A DNA stretch of 64,000 nt. Origin: Adlercreutzia sp. ZJ141. GTDB taxonomy: Bacteria > Actinomycetota > Coriobacteriia > Coriobacteriales > Eggerthellaceae. Location of the stretch: the NCBI RefSeq assembly GCF_011038965.1, contig NZ_JAAKEB010000005.1:62001-126000 (forward strand), read 5' to 3'. A program made the translations under genes and the position numbers. Below, piece after piece: positions 52,801-62,090 of the stretch (within the stretch, counting starts at the first letter, position 1; every line of letters begins with the position of its first letter). The notes below the pieces were generated by a model. That model was not told where the DNA came from and did no database searches. It saw nothing but the letters and a program-made list of their open reading frames with translations.

Positions 52801-55800
52801 ATGATAGAACCAACCCTTAAAGACATATCCTTCCCGCCATGCAACAGGAAGTGTCCCGATCTTTTCAGAGCCATCGCCAAGCAGTGTTATGTTGTCTTTA
52901 TCCGGCACGGTATCGTATACCCAGGTATAGTTCAGCTCATGCTTGGGACCCTGATTGGCGTCCGGCGCGGTAATATCTGCCGTCACCCAACGATTATCGC
53001 CCCCAGGAATCGAATTCTCGCCAAGCGATTTCGCGCTGAACTGCACCACGTAGGTGTTCGGTGTCCACTTAGCGTAAAGCGTAGTGGTATTGGCGCTTTG
53101 AAGATCCGATATCTTGGTTGCGGAGGTTACCGGATCCCCCTCAAGTCTGCTATTCGTGTACCAACCCCTAAAAGTGTAGCCGGGAGCCGTTGGGCAAATC
53201 AGGCCATCGTTCAGCCCATCTTCGGTCGAGGAATCCGCAAATGGCCCAATGTTGCCCAACGTAGACGTAACGGGTATATAGGCACTCACCTGATTATCAT
53301 CATCGCCACCATTATTCACTGTACCTGGGCTCAAGTTAAACTGCGTGTCTTCGGGGCGATTATTATTGTTTTTGTTTTGGTCAAGCGTTATAAGGATATT
53401 TACTACCTGGGTACCATCCTTGGTAACCATCAAAATCAGCGGGGTCACAGCACTATCGGCGTTAGCTTGGTTTTGCCCCACAAAGGCATCCGCCATGTCC
53501 GCCGTAACTATGTCACCGGCTGACACTTTCTTTTCGTTATAAGCGACCTCCATGACTCCCAACGTTTTTGTCATGTAATTCGACAGGTAAACACCATCTA
53601 CACCCAATATTTTGTCGCCATAGGCAACCGTCGCTTGCTCCTTGAAGCGATAGGTGTTTTCGGACCCTTCAACCACCTGCATAGTTCTCTCATCATATTC
53701 TTTGGTGGCGGTATCGCTGTTTGCGAACTGAATTTGGACCTCGAACGTAACCTGCACCTTTTCCCACTTGGCTGCCAGGTTGACTGTGCGCATGTTTTCC
53801 TTACTGATTGTAGCTACAGGATCATCCCCTAGTTTTCCCATATCTGGATCGTATTCATACCAGCCAAGGAACCTATACCCACTGCACGAAGCAGGTTGAA
53901 GGCTGTATGTGCCGCCAGATGTTACCGTGTAGTAAGGCAGGCCGCCTTCGGAAGCGGAGTTGGGGTTGTCCACCTTGTTTACATCGCTATCCAGCAAAAC
54001 GCTACCCTGCGGCCGAACGTAATAGTGAACGTCCACTACCTTCGTACCGTAGACGTTTTTCGGAAGCTTCTGCGGGTTATTGGTTGTGTCAGTGTAACTG
54101 GAGCTACCCGCACCCTCACCGATGACACCATAGGCATTGGTGGTGTAGAGGTAAGCTCGATTGTTGTCGATGTTAGCAACAGTGATGCTGCCTTCTTTGC
54201 CACTCGGCACATTGGCATAAGCGGAAGCAGCATAGACCACCGAGCCATTCTGGATAGTGAGATTTTGGGCCGACAAGCGCCGCGCAATAGATATGCCTAG
54301 GTTCTCATGTCCAGGAAATCTGTCAGTACCAATATATGAATTAGGATACGTTTTCCCAATAGCCCCGGCGATAGTGATATTGCCGCAGTTGGCCACCATG
54401 TCATACACGTTAATAGCGGTATCCGCCCCAGAAACGTTCACGGTGCCGTAAGGCATAAGAATAGAGCCGCCTTTTTGAGAATCCCCTTCTCCAGACACCA
54501 CGCCTTCCACAATGCCACCAGTTATGGTCAGGGAACCGAAGTTTGCGGGCGTTTGACCATGGGAAGTAGCATTATTTAGCAGCGTCGTCTGCTGTTCGTT
54601 CGTCAGGCCAAGAACGGCGTCTTCTGCAAGCTGCACCTTACCGCCGCTGATATTGACGGTTGTTTTCATGCCACCCAGATATGGAACTATACCGTCTTCG
54701 GTGGCGCCCTCGGGTCGAGCCACCTTAACCGTACCGCCCTCAATAGTAACCGTAGCGTCTGTGGGAATTTTCTTGTAGGTGTAGATATATTCCTCGTTCG
54801 CCTTCGGAACATACTGCGTGTAGCCGTAGAGTTTGCCGGTAGTTCCGATGGCCGGGGCGCTGACAGTACCGCCCTTAACGGTAATCTTGCCGTTCACGTC
54901 ACCGGTGATATACTCTTTGGCTGTTACCGTGCCGCCGTTGACCACCAGGCCGGAGTTGCCATTGCCATCGAGGATTCTCTCTCCTTTCTTCATGGCGTTA
55001 AGGAACTGGTCTTTTGTTTGGAATTCACCTGAGCCATTATAGAATCCGGAAACAACAATCCCGCCTGCTTCCAAGCTCGCATTGCTGTTAACCTGTATGT
55101 CTTCGCACAGCAAGTAGCCGGTGCCGGTCTGCCCAGCCTGAACCGCGCTTCTGTCGTCGGATTTGGTACTGTCACCAATTACCAACTTTTTCAGACGGGC
55201 ATGCTGCTCTAGGATGAGGTTAGCGTTATTTGTCAGCTTAACTTCCGGCGGAAGGAAGCCCCACGCGGTCTGATACACCCGGTAGGTTTTGCCATCATCC
55301 GGCACCCGCAGGGACAGATCAAGAGTAGCATTATCGATCACCAGACTATTCATGATCCTCAAATAGAAGGGACGTCCCGGATCGGTTTCGGTGGCACCAT
55401 TATCCGTAACGGTGATCCTTGAGCCATTTTGCATGGTGACATTCTGGCTTAAGTCACAGAAGGATCCCGGCCAGTCCTTCGATACCTTGAGCGTAATTTG
55501 ACATCCGTCAAAGACCACGTTCCCGGCTCTGTAGGCAAAATAGCTTCGGTTGTACCAGCCACGGTTTTTGTTGTTGTCGCCATCCTGATTCTGAGCCGAT
55601 TTATAGACGCAGTTCTTGTACGTCACCGTATTGTTGCTATCTTGCCCGCTATAGCAAAGGCTTCCTAACATACCTTGCGACCTAGCAAGAATAGTCAAAT
55701 CCTGCAGTGTGATATTGCCCGCCTGACCTTTAAAACTACCGATGGATGCCCAGTCATCCCCTCTCAGCGCGTCTCCATTTACGGTCGGGTAGATCGCATC

Positions 55801-58800
55801 TTTTGTTCGGTCATTGTTTTTCCCTTTCAGTCCGAAGTCCGAACCCTGGGGAACATAGATGCGGCAGGTTCGGATGACTCCATCCACCAGGAAGTTGGCT
55901 TTTGCCCCTACTTCCAGCTCAATGCCGCGAGAGGTGGGTGTTCCGTTCTGGTAAATTCGGCGCAGCGTCACAGTCCTTCCACCTGCGCTGTTGTCAAAGG
56001 CGTCATCTACCAGAATTCTATTGGTGGTTTGAATTATGGCATTTTTGGAATTCCTGGGAGCAATTATCTGTTCTGACGCGAGAAGTTTTTTCGTCTCATC
56101 GACAACAGTATCTATATCTCGATACTGTATATCCTCTTTTATGGATCCCTGATGGATCACCAGACTACCCAGATAGTGGAAGGTGGAATCATCTCGCTCT
56201 AGCGTCGCATTGGCCTCGGTGCGAAAGCCGTCCTCTAAAAGGGTGTAGGAGGCGATGTCCAGATCAAGCGTCACTTCATCCGAAACAAAGACCTCCACAT
56301 CGGAATTAGGCATGGTGAAGGATATGGTGTTTCCGCTCACGGTAGGATTGACGCTGTGAATGATTCCGATGGCATCAATGTACCAGAGGACGGTTTTGTC
56401 CTGTGTCATAGCCGAATCCATAAAGGTCAGCACCACGTTCCTACCCGCCGGGACGGGTGCTTTCTCACCGTCCGTTTGGGGCAGCATCATCGACGTATCG
56501 TCGCAGGTGATGCCCTTGACCTGGGAAGCGCCCTCCTTAAAGATCAGATCGTAGTTGCTCTTAACGGCATACAGCTTCATCTGAATTCGATCAAAAGCCT
56601 TTTGGTTTTCCGCAAGGGGAGCATTCGTGCTCTGTGCAATGCCGTCAGTGCTTATGGCATCCACCGGGTGGTCGCCGTTCAAGCTGTCCCAATTCCATCT
56701 TCCGGTACCTCCCCCGACCACATTGGGCGCGCTGAATGACAAGGCGGTGTTACTCCAATTCTGGGTGGCAAAGGCATTGTCCCCACTCCACGTGGTTGTA
56801 AAGCGTAAACTGTCCTTGTTCCCATTATTCGTGAACTGGGTATTGTTAAAGATATAGTTGATATAGACGTCGTGGTAGATTTTAGGCTCGCCCTCAATCG
56901 TGGCATTTGTCCCGATAGTGACAGTACCCTTGGGCTGATACTTCTCGTCAGGCACTTTCGTATCGGACACCCGTTTTTCAAATGCGCCAATCCTGTCCGC
57001 TGTCACCATGCCGCCCTGAATGTCAGTGCGCTTCCAGCGGATGGTCTTATCCTTTAAGGTTGTTTTAAGATTGTAGGCGTTGCCCACAACAGAAGCCGTG
57101 ATGCTGCCGCCCGTGACCGTCACGTCGCCCTTGCTGCCGAAGGAGCCGTTGCAGTATATGGTTCCTCCGGAAACGGTCGTGTCGTTATAAAAAGTAATAT
57201 TGCCTGCAGCGTAAATCTCGGCTCCGGAGATCTCAACGGAGCGCCTTGTGCTGTAGTAATCGTTGCTGTTGCCCAGGACGACGCATTCGTTGCTTGTTAG
57301 CGCACTGCTTCTTACCGCGATCTCTACATTGGTGGTGTTCACACTGGGATTTTCAACAAGATCGCCGTTCGCGTCAAAAAGTGGGGTTATAAAAGGCGCT
57401 ATCGGGTTGTTCTCGGACATTGCCGTCAGTGTTGAATCGTACGCTGTTATTGGGTTATCGTTTCCAGTGATCGTTTTTGACGTTGTTTTGTAATACCCCA
57501 GTAGGTAGATTTTGCCTCCGCTGAAAGTATAAGTATTCGGCTGCTCACTTTTGTGGTGGTATATGGTGAAGGGGTAGTCGTCAGAATTGCTTTGCGATCT
57601 CTGTGTCTGATTGTTCCCGACCGGATCATAGCTATATTTATGATTGTTTGGATCGTACTTCCAGAAGCCCACAGCCTGGTTGGTAATCTGGTTGGTAATG
57701 ACCGTGCCGCCCTTGATACCACCGGCACGACCAAGAACCAAGTTGTTGCAAATCAGGGTACCGGCCTTCCAGCTGCGGTTGGGAATATCGCAGAAAGTTC
57801 CCTTGACAACAAGCAAGTTATCCGGATTATCGTCCGTTGCACCTTCCATATCCTTCTCAGATGCATCCGAATCAGCCCAATGATGGTAGGCCATTTCTAG
57901 ATTTCCCTCGATGACTACTTTGGCACCTTGTTCGAGGCGTATCGGAATGCAGCCCAACCGTGCATTTTCACGTATGCGTAGATAAGAGTTGATTACTTTG
58001 AATGTTCGGAAAACACAGATGCTATAAAGATCCGCCGTTGAGTTTGTAAAGGAGACCTCCTTGGCCGTGTCCGTCATACAACCCGCATGTATATTCTTAT
58101 GCTGTGCTTGGATAACGGCGTTTTTGATCTTGCAGCCCGTTTGATTGGCACAGTAGAACAAATACTTGAAGTCGCTCTTTGTGAGATCTTCTTTGATATA
58201 TTCCGTCACCGTGATATCGGAAACCGTATAATCGAAGTTACCGAAGGCAGTACCTAGATTAACAGTGCCGCTATCCTTCCCGGTGCTTTTCAAAGTCAGA
58301 GGGTTTATGTTGTTGCCGCTTACCCGCAGTTCGTCCTGCATGATCGCGCCGACAGTATTGTTTTCTCCTTGGAAATTAAAGGTGGTGGTATAGGCCTGCC
58401 AGGTGCTGTTGTTGATGACGATGTTGGCGTAATCCGCTAGATCGACGTTCTTGAGGCCTTCCTCGACCTTATCACAGGTATATTTATTCTGCTCTATACT
58501 GATGGAACTCTCGCAGTCTACGCCGTTGAGCAGGCTTCCCTTGGCATTGTTCACATAGGCGTCACGCATGGCGAGATTGACGTCTTTGAAATACACGCCC
58601 CTTGTTAGGGTATTTACCAACGTCAGCTGGTTTTTGGTGGCCACGCTATTACTAGTAACGCAAAACTTATCCGTAAAATTCCACTGATAGAAATAGGCAC
58701 CTATAGAAAGGGCGGTAGTTCCATCCGTCTTTGTGCCGGATAACATTTTGCTCTCATCCCGAAACAGCGGCGTCATGCCATCAATGTGGTCGGCATACCA

Positions 58801-61146
58801 GAAACCTGCGCGATCCTTGTTGTGGTAACTAACCTTTTCCTGAAATTCGATGGGGCTTTTTGCTATATCAACCCAAATTTCTTTGTCTTTGTTATAGGTC
58901 GCCGTTACGTTAGCCGCAGGCATAGTGAACTGGTAAACAAGCTTAGAGTCACCAGCTGTATAGGGCTGCTCATCTGGGATGATCTTGCCGTTATCGAGAC
59001 CTTGTTTGAAATCCCATAAGCTGAAGTTCTTGGGGTTTGTTGCGCTTGTCATGAGTGTGACCGGGCTGTCTTGCTGTACCAAAACGGTGCCATCTGTTTG
59101 GCTATTCTCACCAATGGTTTTCACTGCGCCATCCGAGCCGGTATAGGTGAGACTCCAACCCGCAGGCATAGTGTTTGGCAGCTTCAAACCGTAGCTCATC
59201 ACACCCCAAACAGCACTAAGTGGTGCGTTGTTCTGATGCAATTCTGTCTGATAGGCACTGAGCGTTTTATCGCCTGGCGCAAGCATGCCGCCCTCGCCAT
59301 AACAGTACGTTGTCGTTCCATCAATCGCACCAGAAGCGCTCGACCAGCCACTAAAGTTTTTTGTTTCTTCGCTTGTACGTTTATCGCGCAGAATTGGCAG
59401 CTCACCCTCGGGGAGTTGCGTGAAATAACTTGTTCTCAGATAGTCACTGACATTCTTCCCGTATTCTATGGGCTTATCCGAGCTGAAGGTAATGCTACGA
59501 CCACTTACTTTTACGCCCTCCACTTGGAAATTATTGAGCGAGTTATAGGTGGTGCCTCCATCAACGGAAATCTCGAGGTTCTCATCCCCTCCTACATCCG
59601 AACCCAAAAACAACGTGATGTTGAATTTATCAGCCTCCCACTGGGCCTCCATGCTGACAACCGATTGATTGCCTTCCGTAGTGCAATCACCAAGCTCAAT
59701 CGTATAGTCGCCAGCCTGCACTGTTCGTGGGTTCGTACCATTGGCAATTTTCCAACCAGTGAACTTATAGCCAAACCGGAAAGGGGTTGAAAGCGTAACG
59801 GTTGCGTTGAGCTGGGACTCTATTGTGGTTATGCGTGCGGGGAAGTTTCCGGTATCGTCCTTGTCGCTTGTGTAGACATCGGGGTCAAAGCCAAGGTTAA
59901 GCTTTACCATCACCGCACCCGGCTTCAACGCCGCTGTTAGCACGACATCTCCCTGATAGCTGCTGAGTTCGTGGGCAGCGTCGTTTGAATCCCCTATTTT
60001 CCAACCCTCAAGCACATAGCCAGGCTGCGTGTAGTCTTTAGGCAGCGGGACACTTGATTCTTGTTTATAAGTTCCAGATGCGTGATAACCAACGATGCCG
60101 GCACCATTGAAAGTGTTGCTGCTGGTACTCACACGATAGGCGTTTGGCCACGATGCATTTCCGGTTATTTTCTCCGTACCGTTTTGGTAAGTAATCGTGT
60201 AGTCGTTGTAGAAGGTTGTATTTGAAACAGACGAAATCGTTTCAATGCCCGTTATCGAAACTTGATCGACACTGTTGGGTAAGCAGCCAACCGCCGCAAC
60301 GCCGGAGAACCTATTGTTGGTCCCCGTAAGGGCGAGCTCTTTTTCGCCGCTTGTACCTGCATAACCAAACAAAGAGGCGCTTTCCACCTGGCCACTATTG
60401 AGAGAGATTGTATCAGTTGCGGAAATCGCGTTGCCATTAGCCTTAACCACTGCGTTACTCACCGTCAGAGTCTGAGCGGATATGCCCTGCCCCACATCAA
60501 TAGTACCGCCATTGAGCGCAACGGTTCCTTGGCTTGTAAAGGCGCCTGTTACCGCGAGTGTACCCAAACCCGTCACAGTGAGCGTGCTGCCCGTGCCCAG
60601 TGAAATGCTTGCTACGGTAAGATTCTGATCGAGAACAATGTCAAGGTTGGCATAATCTTCCACTTCTAAAGTGCCCACCGAAGAAGCATTGGCCACCGTG
60701 AGCGTGGTCTTGTATGCGTAGGTACCGCTATCAGAAGCCGGACCCACCGGCTTCACAGTGAGGAATTGCGTCATGGTAAGACCATCCAAGAAGATGGGGA
60801 TATCGGCATCGAGTGCTGCAGTATCGTTGCTCCCATCAACAGGATGATTGCCGATAACTATGCTGCGATAATTGTTGGTACCACTGATGCTGTAACTACC
60901 AGAGCTCCGCGTAATACCCTGATTTGCATTTGTATAAAACTGTGAATTGTAAATATTCAGGTCAGTATTTTGATACGTCTCAAATGGCACCGTTGTCGCA
61001 CCAGCGTCACCGCCGGTGGCGGCTTCAGCTATGACTACTTGGCCGTTGGGACTGAAGCAGGTTAGGACTAGTAAAAGAGCGAGCACTATCGAGAGCACGC
61101 GCTCAAAGGGGGTGTTTCTTTTTTCGTTCGTTTCCCTTGCCATCAT
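46870..61146 (-). CDS. Giant secreted InlB-type repeat protein (4758 aa)
   Basis: One uninterrupted frame of 4758 residues. A Sec signal peptide is clear (RVLSIVLALLLVLTCFSPNG, cleavage after the AEA region). Then alternating parts: beta-helix-like stretches rich in GGTxT, TIGxxA and NITG motifs, and InlB B/Flg_new repeats (GYVLEGWKIG, GYTFRGWYTN, GYVFKGWFYH, GYTFQGWKKA, with TPNTYxV linkers). Probably a long adhesin or matrix protein. No LPXTG, no C-terminal hydrophobic tail, no SLH or choline-binding repeats: it ends IAGTSENDDVFYTFIVR. GGAGTAAG precedes the first ATG. Starts 5 bp after the TasA-like gene stop, so it is last in that operon. Ligand unknown. Confidence 0.9.
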   Translation of the reverse strand: MMARETNEKRNTPFERVLSIVLALLLVLTCFSPNGQVVIAEAATGGDAGATTVPFETYQNTDLNIYNSQFYTNANQGITRSSGSYSISGTNNYRSIVIGNHPVDGSNDTAALDADIPIFLDGLTMTQFLTVKPVGPASDSGTYAYKTTLTVANASSVGTLEVEDYANLDIVLDQNLTVASISLGTGSTLTVTGLGTLAVTGAFTSQGTVALNGGTIDVGQGISAQTLTVSNAVVKANGNAISATDTISLNSGQVESASLFGYAGTSGEKELALTGTNNRFSGVAAVGCLPNSVDQVSITGIETISSVSNTTFYNDYTITYQNGTEKITGNASWPNAYRVSTSSNTFNGAGIVGYHASGTYKQESSVPLPKDYTQPGYVLEGWKIGDSNDAAHELSSYQGDVVLTAALKPGAVMVKLNLGFDPDVYTSDKDDTGNFPARITTIESQLNATVTLSTPFRFGYKFTGWKIANGTNPRTVQAGDYTIELGDCTTEGNQSVVSMEAQWEADKFNITLFLGSDVGGDENLEISVDGGTTYNSLNNFQVEGVKVSGRSITFSSDKPIEYGKNVSDYLRTSYFTQLPEGELPILRDKRTSEETKNFSGWSSASGAIDGTTTYCYGEGGMLAPGDKTLSAYQTELHQNNAPLSAVWGVMSYGLKLPNTMPAGWSLTYTGSDGAVKTIGENSQTDGTVLVQQDSPVTLMTSATNPKNFSLWDFKQGLDNGKIIPDEQPYTAGDSKLVYQFTMPAANVTATYNKDKEIWVDIAKSPIEFQEKVSYHNKDRAGFWYADHIDGMTPLFRDESKMLSGTKTDGTTALSIGAYFYQWNFTDKFCVTSNSVATKNQLTLVNTLTRGVYFKDVNLAMRDAYVNNAKGSLLNGVDCESSISIEQNKYTCDKVEEGLKNVDLADYANIVINNSTWQAYTTTFNFQGENNTVGAIMQDELRVSGNNINPLTLKSTGKDSGTVNLGTAFGNFDYTVSDITVTEYIKEDLTKSDFKYLFYCANQTGCKIKNAVIQAQHKNIHAGCMTDTAKEVSFTNSTADLYSICVFRTFKVINSYLRIRENARLGCIPIRLEQGAKVVIEGNLEMAYHHWADSDASEKDMEGATDDNPDNLLVVKGTFCDIPNRSWKAGTLICNNLVLGRAGGIKGGTVITNQITNQAVGFWKYDPNNHKYSYDPVGNNQTQRSQSNSDDYPFTIYHHKSEQPNTYTFSGGKIYLLGYYKTTSKTITGNDNPITAYDSTLTAMSENNPIAPFITPLFDANGDLVENPSVNTTNVEIAVRSSALTSNECVVLGNSNDYYSTRRSVEISGAEIYAAGNITFYNDTTVSGGTIYCNGSFGSKGDVTVTGGSITASVVGNAYNLKTTLKDKTIRWKRTDIQGGMVTADRIGAFEKRVSDTKVPDEKYQPKGTVTIGTNATIEGEPKIYHDVYINYIFNNTQFTNNGNKDSLRFTTTWSGDNAFATQNWSNTALSFSAPNVVGGGTGRWNWDSLNGDHPVDAISTDGIAQSTNAPLAENQKAFDRIQMKLYAVKSNYDLIFKEGASQVKGITCDDTSMMLPQTDGEKAPVPAGRNVVLTFMDSAMTQDKTVLWYIDAIGIIHSVNPTVSGNTISFTMPNSDVEVFVSDEVTLDLDIASYTLLEDGFRTEANATLERDDSTFHYLGSLVIHQGSIKEDIQYRDIDTVVDETKKLLASEQIIAPRNSKNAIIQTTNRILVDDAFDNSAGGRTVTLRRIYQNGTPTSRGIELEVGAKANFLVDGVIRTCRIYVPQGSDFGLKGKNNDRTKDAIYPTVNGDALRGDDWASIGSFKGQAGNITLQDLTILARSQGMLGSLCYSGQDSNNTVTYKNCVYKSAQNQDGDNNKNRGWYNRSYFAYRAGNVVFDGCQITLKVSKDWPGSFCDLSQNVTMQNGSRITVTDNGATETDPGRPFYLRIMNSLVIDNATLDLSLRVPDDGKTYRVYQTAWGFLPPEVKLTNNANLILEQHARLKKLVIGDSTKSDDRSAVQAGQTGTGYLLCEDIQVNSNASLEAGGIVVSGFYNGSGEFQTKDQFLNAMKKGERILDGNGNSGLVVNGGTVTAKEYITGDVNGKITVKGGTVSAPAIGTTGKLYGYTQYVPKANEEYIYTYKKIPTDATVTIEGGTVKVARPEGATEDGIVPYLGGMKTTVNISGGKVQLAEDAVLGLTNEQQTTLLNNATSHGQTPANFGSLTITGGIVEGVVSGEGDSQKGGSILMPYGTVNVSGADTAINVYDMVANCGNITIAGAIGKTYPNSYIGTDRFPGHENLGISIARRLSAQNLTIQNGSVVYAASAYANVPSGKEGSITVANIDNNRAYLYTTNAYGVIGEGAGSSSYTDTTNNPQKLPKNVYGTKVVDVHYYVRPQGSVLLDSDVNKVDNPNSASEGGLPYYTVTSGGTYSLQPASCSGYRFLGWYEYDPDMGKLGDDPVATISKENMRTVNLAAKWEKVQVTFEVQIQFANSDTATKEYDERTMQVVEGSENTYRFKEQATVAYGDKILGVDGVYLSNYMTKTLGVMEVAYNEKKVSAGDIVTADMADAFVGQNQANADSAVTPLILMVTKDGTQVVNILITLDQNKNNNNRPEDTQFNLSPGTVNNGGDDDNQVSAYIPVTSTLGNIGPFADSSTEDGLNDGLICPTAPGYTFRGWYTNSRLEGDPVTSATKISDLQSANTTTLYAKWTPNTYVVQFSAKSLGENSIPGGDNRWVTADITAPDANQGPKHELNYTWVYDTVPDKDNITLLGDGSEKIGTLPVAWREGYVFKGWFYHSKKENKDCEVTSESELDQLIIDALDVNKAYDGTNESSPTPALTLYASYRPVEVTYNLNGGVWASTEIVGDKDSPEYGQPLAGYSVDVPVGSEPTGYEKLGKVTSADSTKNYSVHSTTKDHFASTNTFDNTDYRYTLARKGYTFQGWKKAGEESVANAHYGCAPRFSDLSLVADWTPNTYSLKLHVKNDAYGTSYVSDFYNPNQSTVLIDGVTVGRPISASSTWPDKANWYAFNKGSEADTDNNKRFMLGATFAALDPGDSTNTTSESTYTKYAKAVVNMQNSKTMFSDGGTFFLPDDTKYSNDLADAVIANPTVSGSNPRFQVPDYPSGCTIPLYGVYRERSLVFIEEYVDGNGQTQSTIMHSCPWTQYSDYPQTYIKNKEGNYSSLTENNGGYALAGWYALSRTVDSGRAYPDNGNGFTNTVNQWLTNASITGTVDINVYTAYVAQDSISQDLDATANTFGEFSFPFASYVLPGSMQEGQLFYHVESKSEGLNLVDVADMDDHLYDSSWTTDGSKTYTANDTVALELKLEKTGLNSNLSPVSIVKDAGDQPAEVASQAIGKDWTLKLTLHHSKVMTETNRFPITIKYTFVKTENDTNILSSQWLKQNLTVKLQPSQYKVDYQVNLPEPEEDLKLIQPQSESKAFELLGAGESVGSGADAGAQVYRRIDTQKYGSDLLVANATLGLEGYDRAANWSYTPPGAPGAALSSLSLTQLTLGDLDPAARATELQDGKITVSAGYTPKKYALGKDTTVGDKWAITYGDGATDIDPSNDIHLNNGQSTVSYHSTVTFKPNPTTQPAEFITLTFGDPANNTIVETKRLDEYAQKKDGNYTFAMPARNVTISYNDVMELYLDEGSIELSPDGFTQAGKYESKVTWHGDYRILQCEGNNTDFHPTENTLKISGDMTTRVDNKVDSEGKSVGRTITLGNLNIESNNSIELIDAAQVTPEVTPGPTVVNLTQEGNIKAKNILVPSNTSLTLTGGYNASDASQNKTIKLAPESGRAAIGATEANPANGGITLDKVDVSMELNAPSSSSGIGSGNQAPAEGANSYGNVSITNSRIAVKESTSASSQYKGAWIGGAGVGNVSVTNMIVAEAEGSSNHNAKAIDGTSVSLENCTIGTTGRPVKEPIHAAETLNITGCNIYLQNESDLGDVSMIGTDGGTTTVSCIKTDPSKNSTIQVAYVNSGKTNKLFTGKLVIDNAKSDVTINGTQIVEVGNGNMAIEESKITQGGVSHDHGNLSLNYLLLKEKVSSATDPNSTPASLTVKSLGANKTITVQQPMEPTNSTGVTIGALTINSNAKVVLDGNLVVTEAASVAANCELVAESRPISGTGDAGCENGYGVTYQKGLSGEGSYAQTGGKLTGNADVIVKGNMTLAGVEANCASHAIGSNGGSAATTGTDGTVVPSTASTVTINGGNVTAVTIGACGAQNSTFTFVKTDGTPTIAGNLVQDHYRIAYDVGTLKLDLKDADGNSLPTVLRTQTDGAAEPVDPLNGIPANPTGDNKDKFNCWYISNGDGTTRLGLLDAEAVPSGLHGKTQLSANTASQDMSAADADGTKTLTVHAWVNPTGTALIKSGRVFTSFESGYTGKQVSVSQRGAWTAQLVSDGANVTGRDYQVTFSQSLPAGTDLTLTVLAAEKAESNTNAAPNAYYHYTVPVGGANTVKFSQFTEMGATAAAPPVLADRPIGTNETFLLSADFGELGSGVNPEASTVSFSLIPSAGAGSYTLGSSVNYTVTSVVFGAIGATSTDVKVNTAPAGDERLKGSKVYLVGTLSKTDASSFTVPLEATATLKSGGSQINGTWVNGNTVAFKLGDYGANALQKTYTFFFGGLPADSYHITWKLCAGDAPNVLNGTCSNVDQSSTYKATDAAQPSLSVACDAPRTYNALSGTDESYSVSFGCDTNASQVTVTVEKQKSPLATFETIETKVSPTISISNGKGTATAAIPATKGTYRVRFSIAGTSENDDVFYTFIVR

Positions 61147-61151
61147 CGTTC

Positions 61152-62015
61152 TTACTCCAGTGTTATTTCTGCGCCAGTGCCAGTTTTTTCGGTGCCACCG
61201 TTATAGGGTTCGGCGGTGTTTTTGAAGAACAGCAGCTTGTAGGTGGAGTTGCGCTGCGCTGTAAAGATGCCTTGCGCGCTGGTTGCTGTAGCACCCGCTG
61301 CACTTGCGTCTGTCCATGTGGACATTAGCTCATTAGTGTTGTCGGGCGAGAACCTGGTGTTGTTCCACTTCAGCGTTACATTGCCGGTGTAGTCGTTGGT
61401 TGTAACCGTTACTAAAACAGTGCCATCACCCTGATCTTCGATCGTGTAGCTGGGCACGCTGCCAGCAACCGTAAACTTCGCCGTGAGCGTCTTGACGTAG
61501 GGAGAGGTCGTTTTCACCGTCACCGTAATGGGATTGTCTGGCGAAGTCGGTTTTGTGGGGGTCACGTGAAGCACCTGTTGTGCTTTGCCATCTTCGCCCG
61601 CTGCCTTCATGAGTTGGTAACTTCCGCCCTCACCGGGATTAATCGGCGCTCCATCAGCAGTCTTCACGCTCACCGTCGCGTTTTGGGCTGTCACCGTGTA
61701 CGCAATGTCCACCTGCGAGATAAGCGCGACGTTTTCCTTCTCGTAGTTGTATAGGTAAATATCGAAGGTGTCTGCGTACGGCACCGTGTGCGAGACAGAA
61801 TTGCCTTCCCCAGAGGGTTCGGCAAGGTAGTCGGAACTTATATGAAATACAGCCGATTCCATTTCGGAGCTGTAAGGGTTTTCCGTCACGTAGCGCGCCG
61901 CCACGCTGCCAACTGCTAAAGCCACCACGCAAACGATCAGCGCCGCCCATGCGACAGCACGTTTGCCGCCCTTGATGGGTGCGATCGCGGCAATCTGTCG
62001 TTTATCGTTTTGCAT
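61152..62015 (-). CDS. TasA/SipW-type secreted protein
   Basis: 287 residues. N-terminal charged start, then a hydrophobic segment RAVAWAALIVCVVALAVGS followed by VAARYVTENPYSSEMESAVF, the layout of SipW-dependent (TasA/camelysin) substrates. The mature part has beta-rich segments (YTVTAQNATVSVKTADG, TLTAKFTVAGSVPSYTIEDQ). It resembles the C-terminal half of the upstream SipW-like protein (shared LAVGxxAR[FY]). Likely a fibre or matrix subunit. Between the two-domain peptidase and the giant protein on the same strand. Confidence 0.7.
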   Translation of the reverse strand: MQNDKRQIAAIAPIKGGKRAVAWAALIVCVVALAVGSVAARYVTENPYSSEMESAVFHISSDYLAEPSGEGNSVSHTVPYADTFDIYLYNYEKENVALISQVDIAYTVTAQNATVSVKTADGAPINPGEGGSYQLMKAAGEDGKAQQVLHVTPTKPTSPDNPITVTVKTTSPYVKTLTAKFTVAGSVPSYTIEDQGDGTVLVTVTTNDYTGNVTLKWNNTRFSPDNTNELMSTWTDASAAGATATSAQGIFTAQRNSTYKLLFFKNTAEPYNGGTEKTGTGAEITLE

Positions 62016-62090
62016 TCCTACTCTCTCTTCCGTGCTGAGGTTTCGCTAGCCTGCTCGGACGCACAACGCGCTGCGCAGGCTGGCGGAGCC

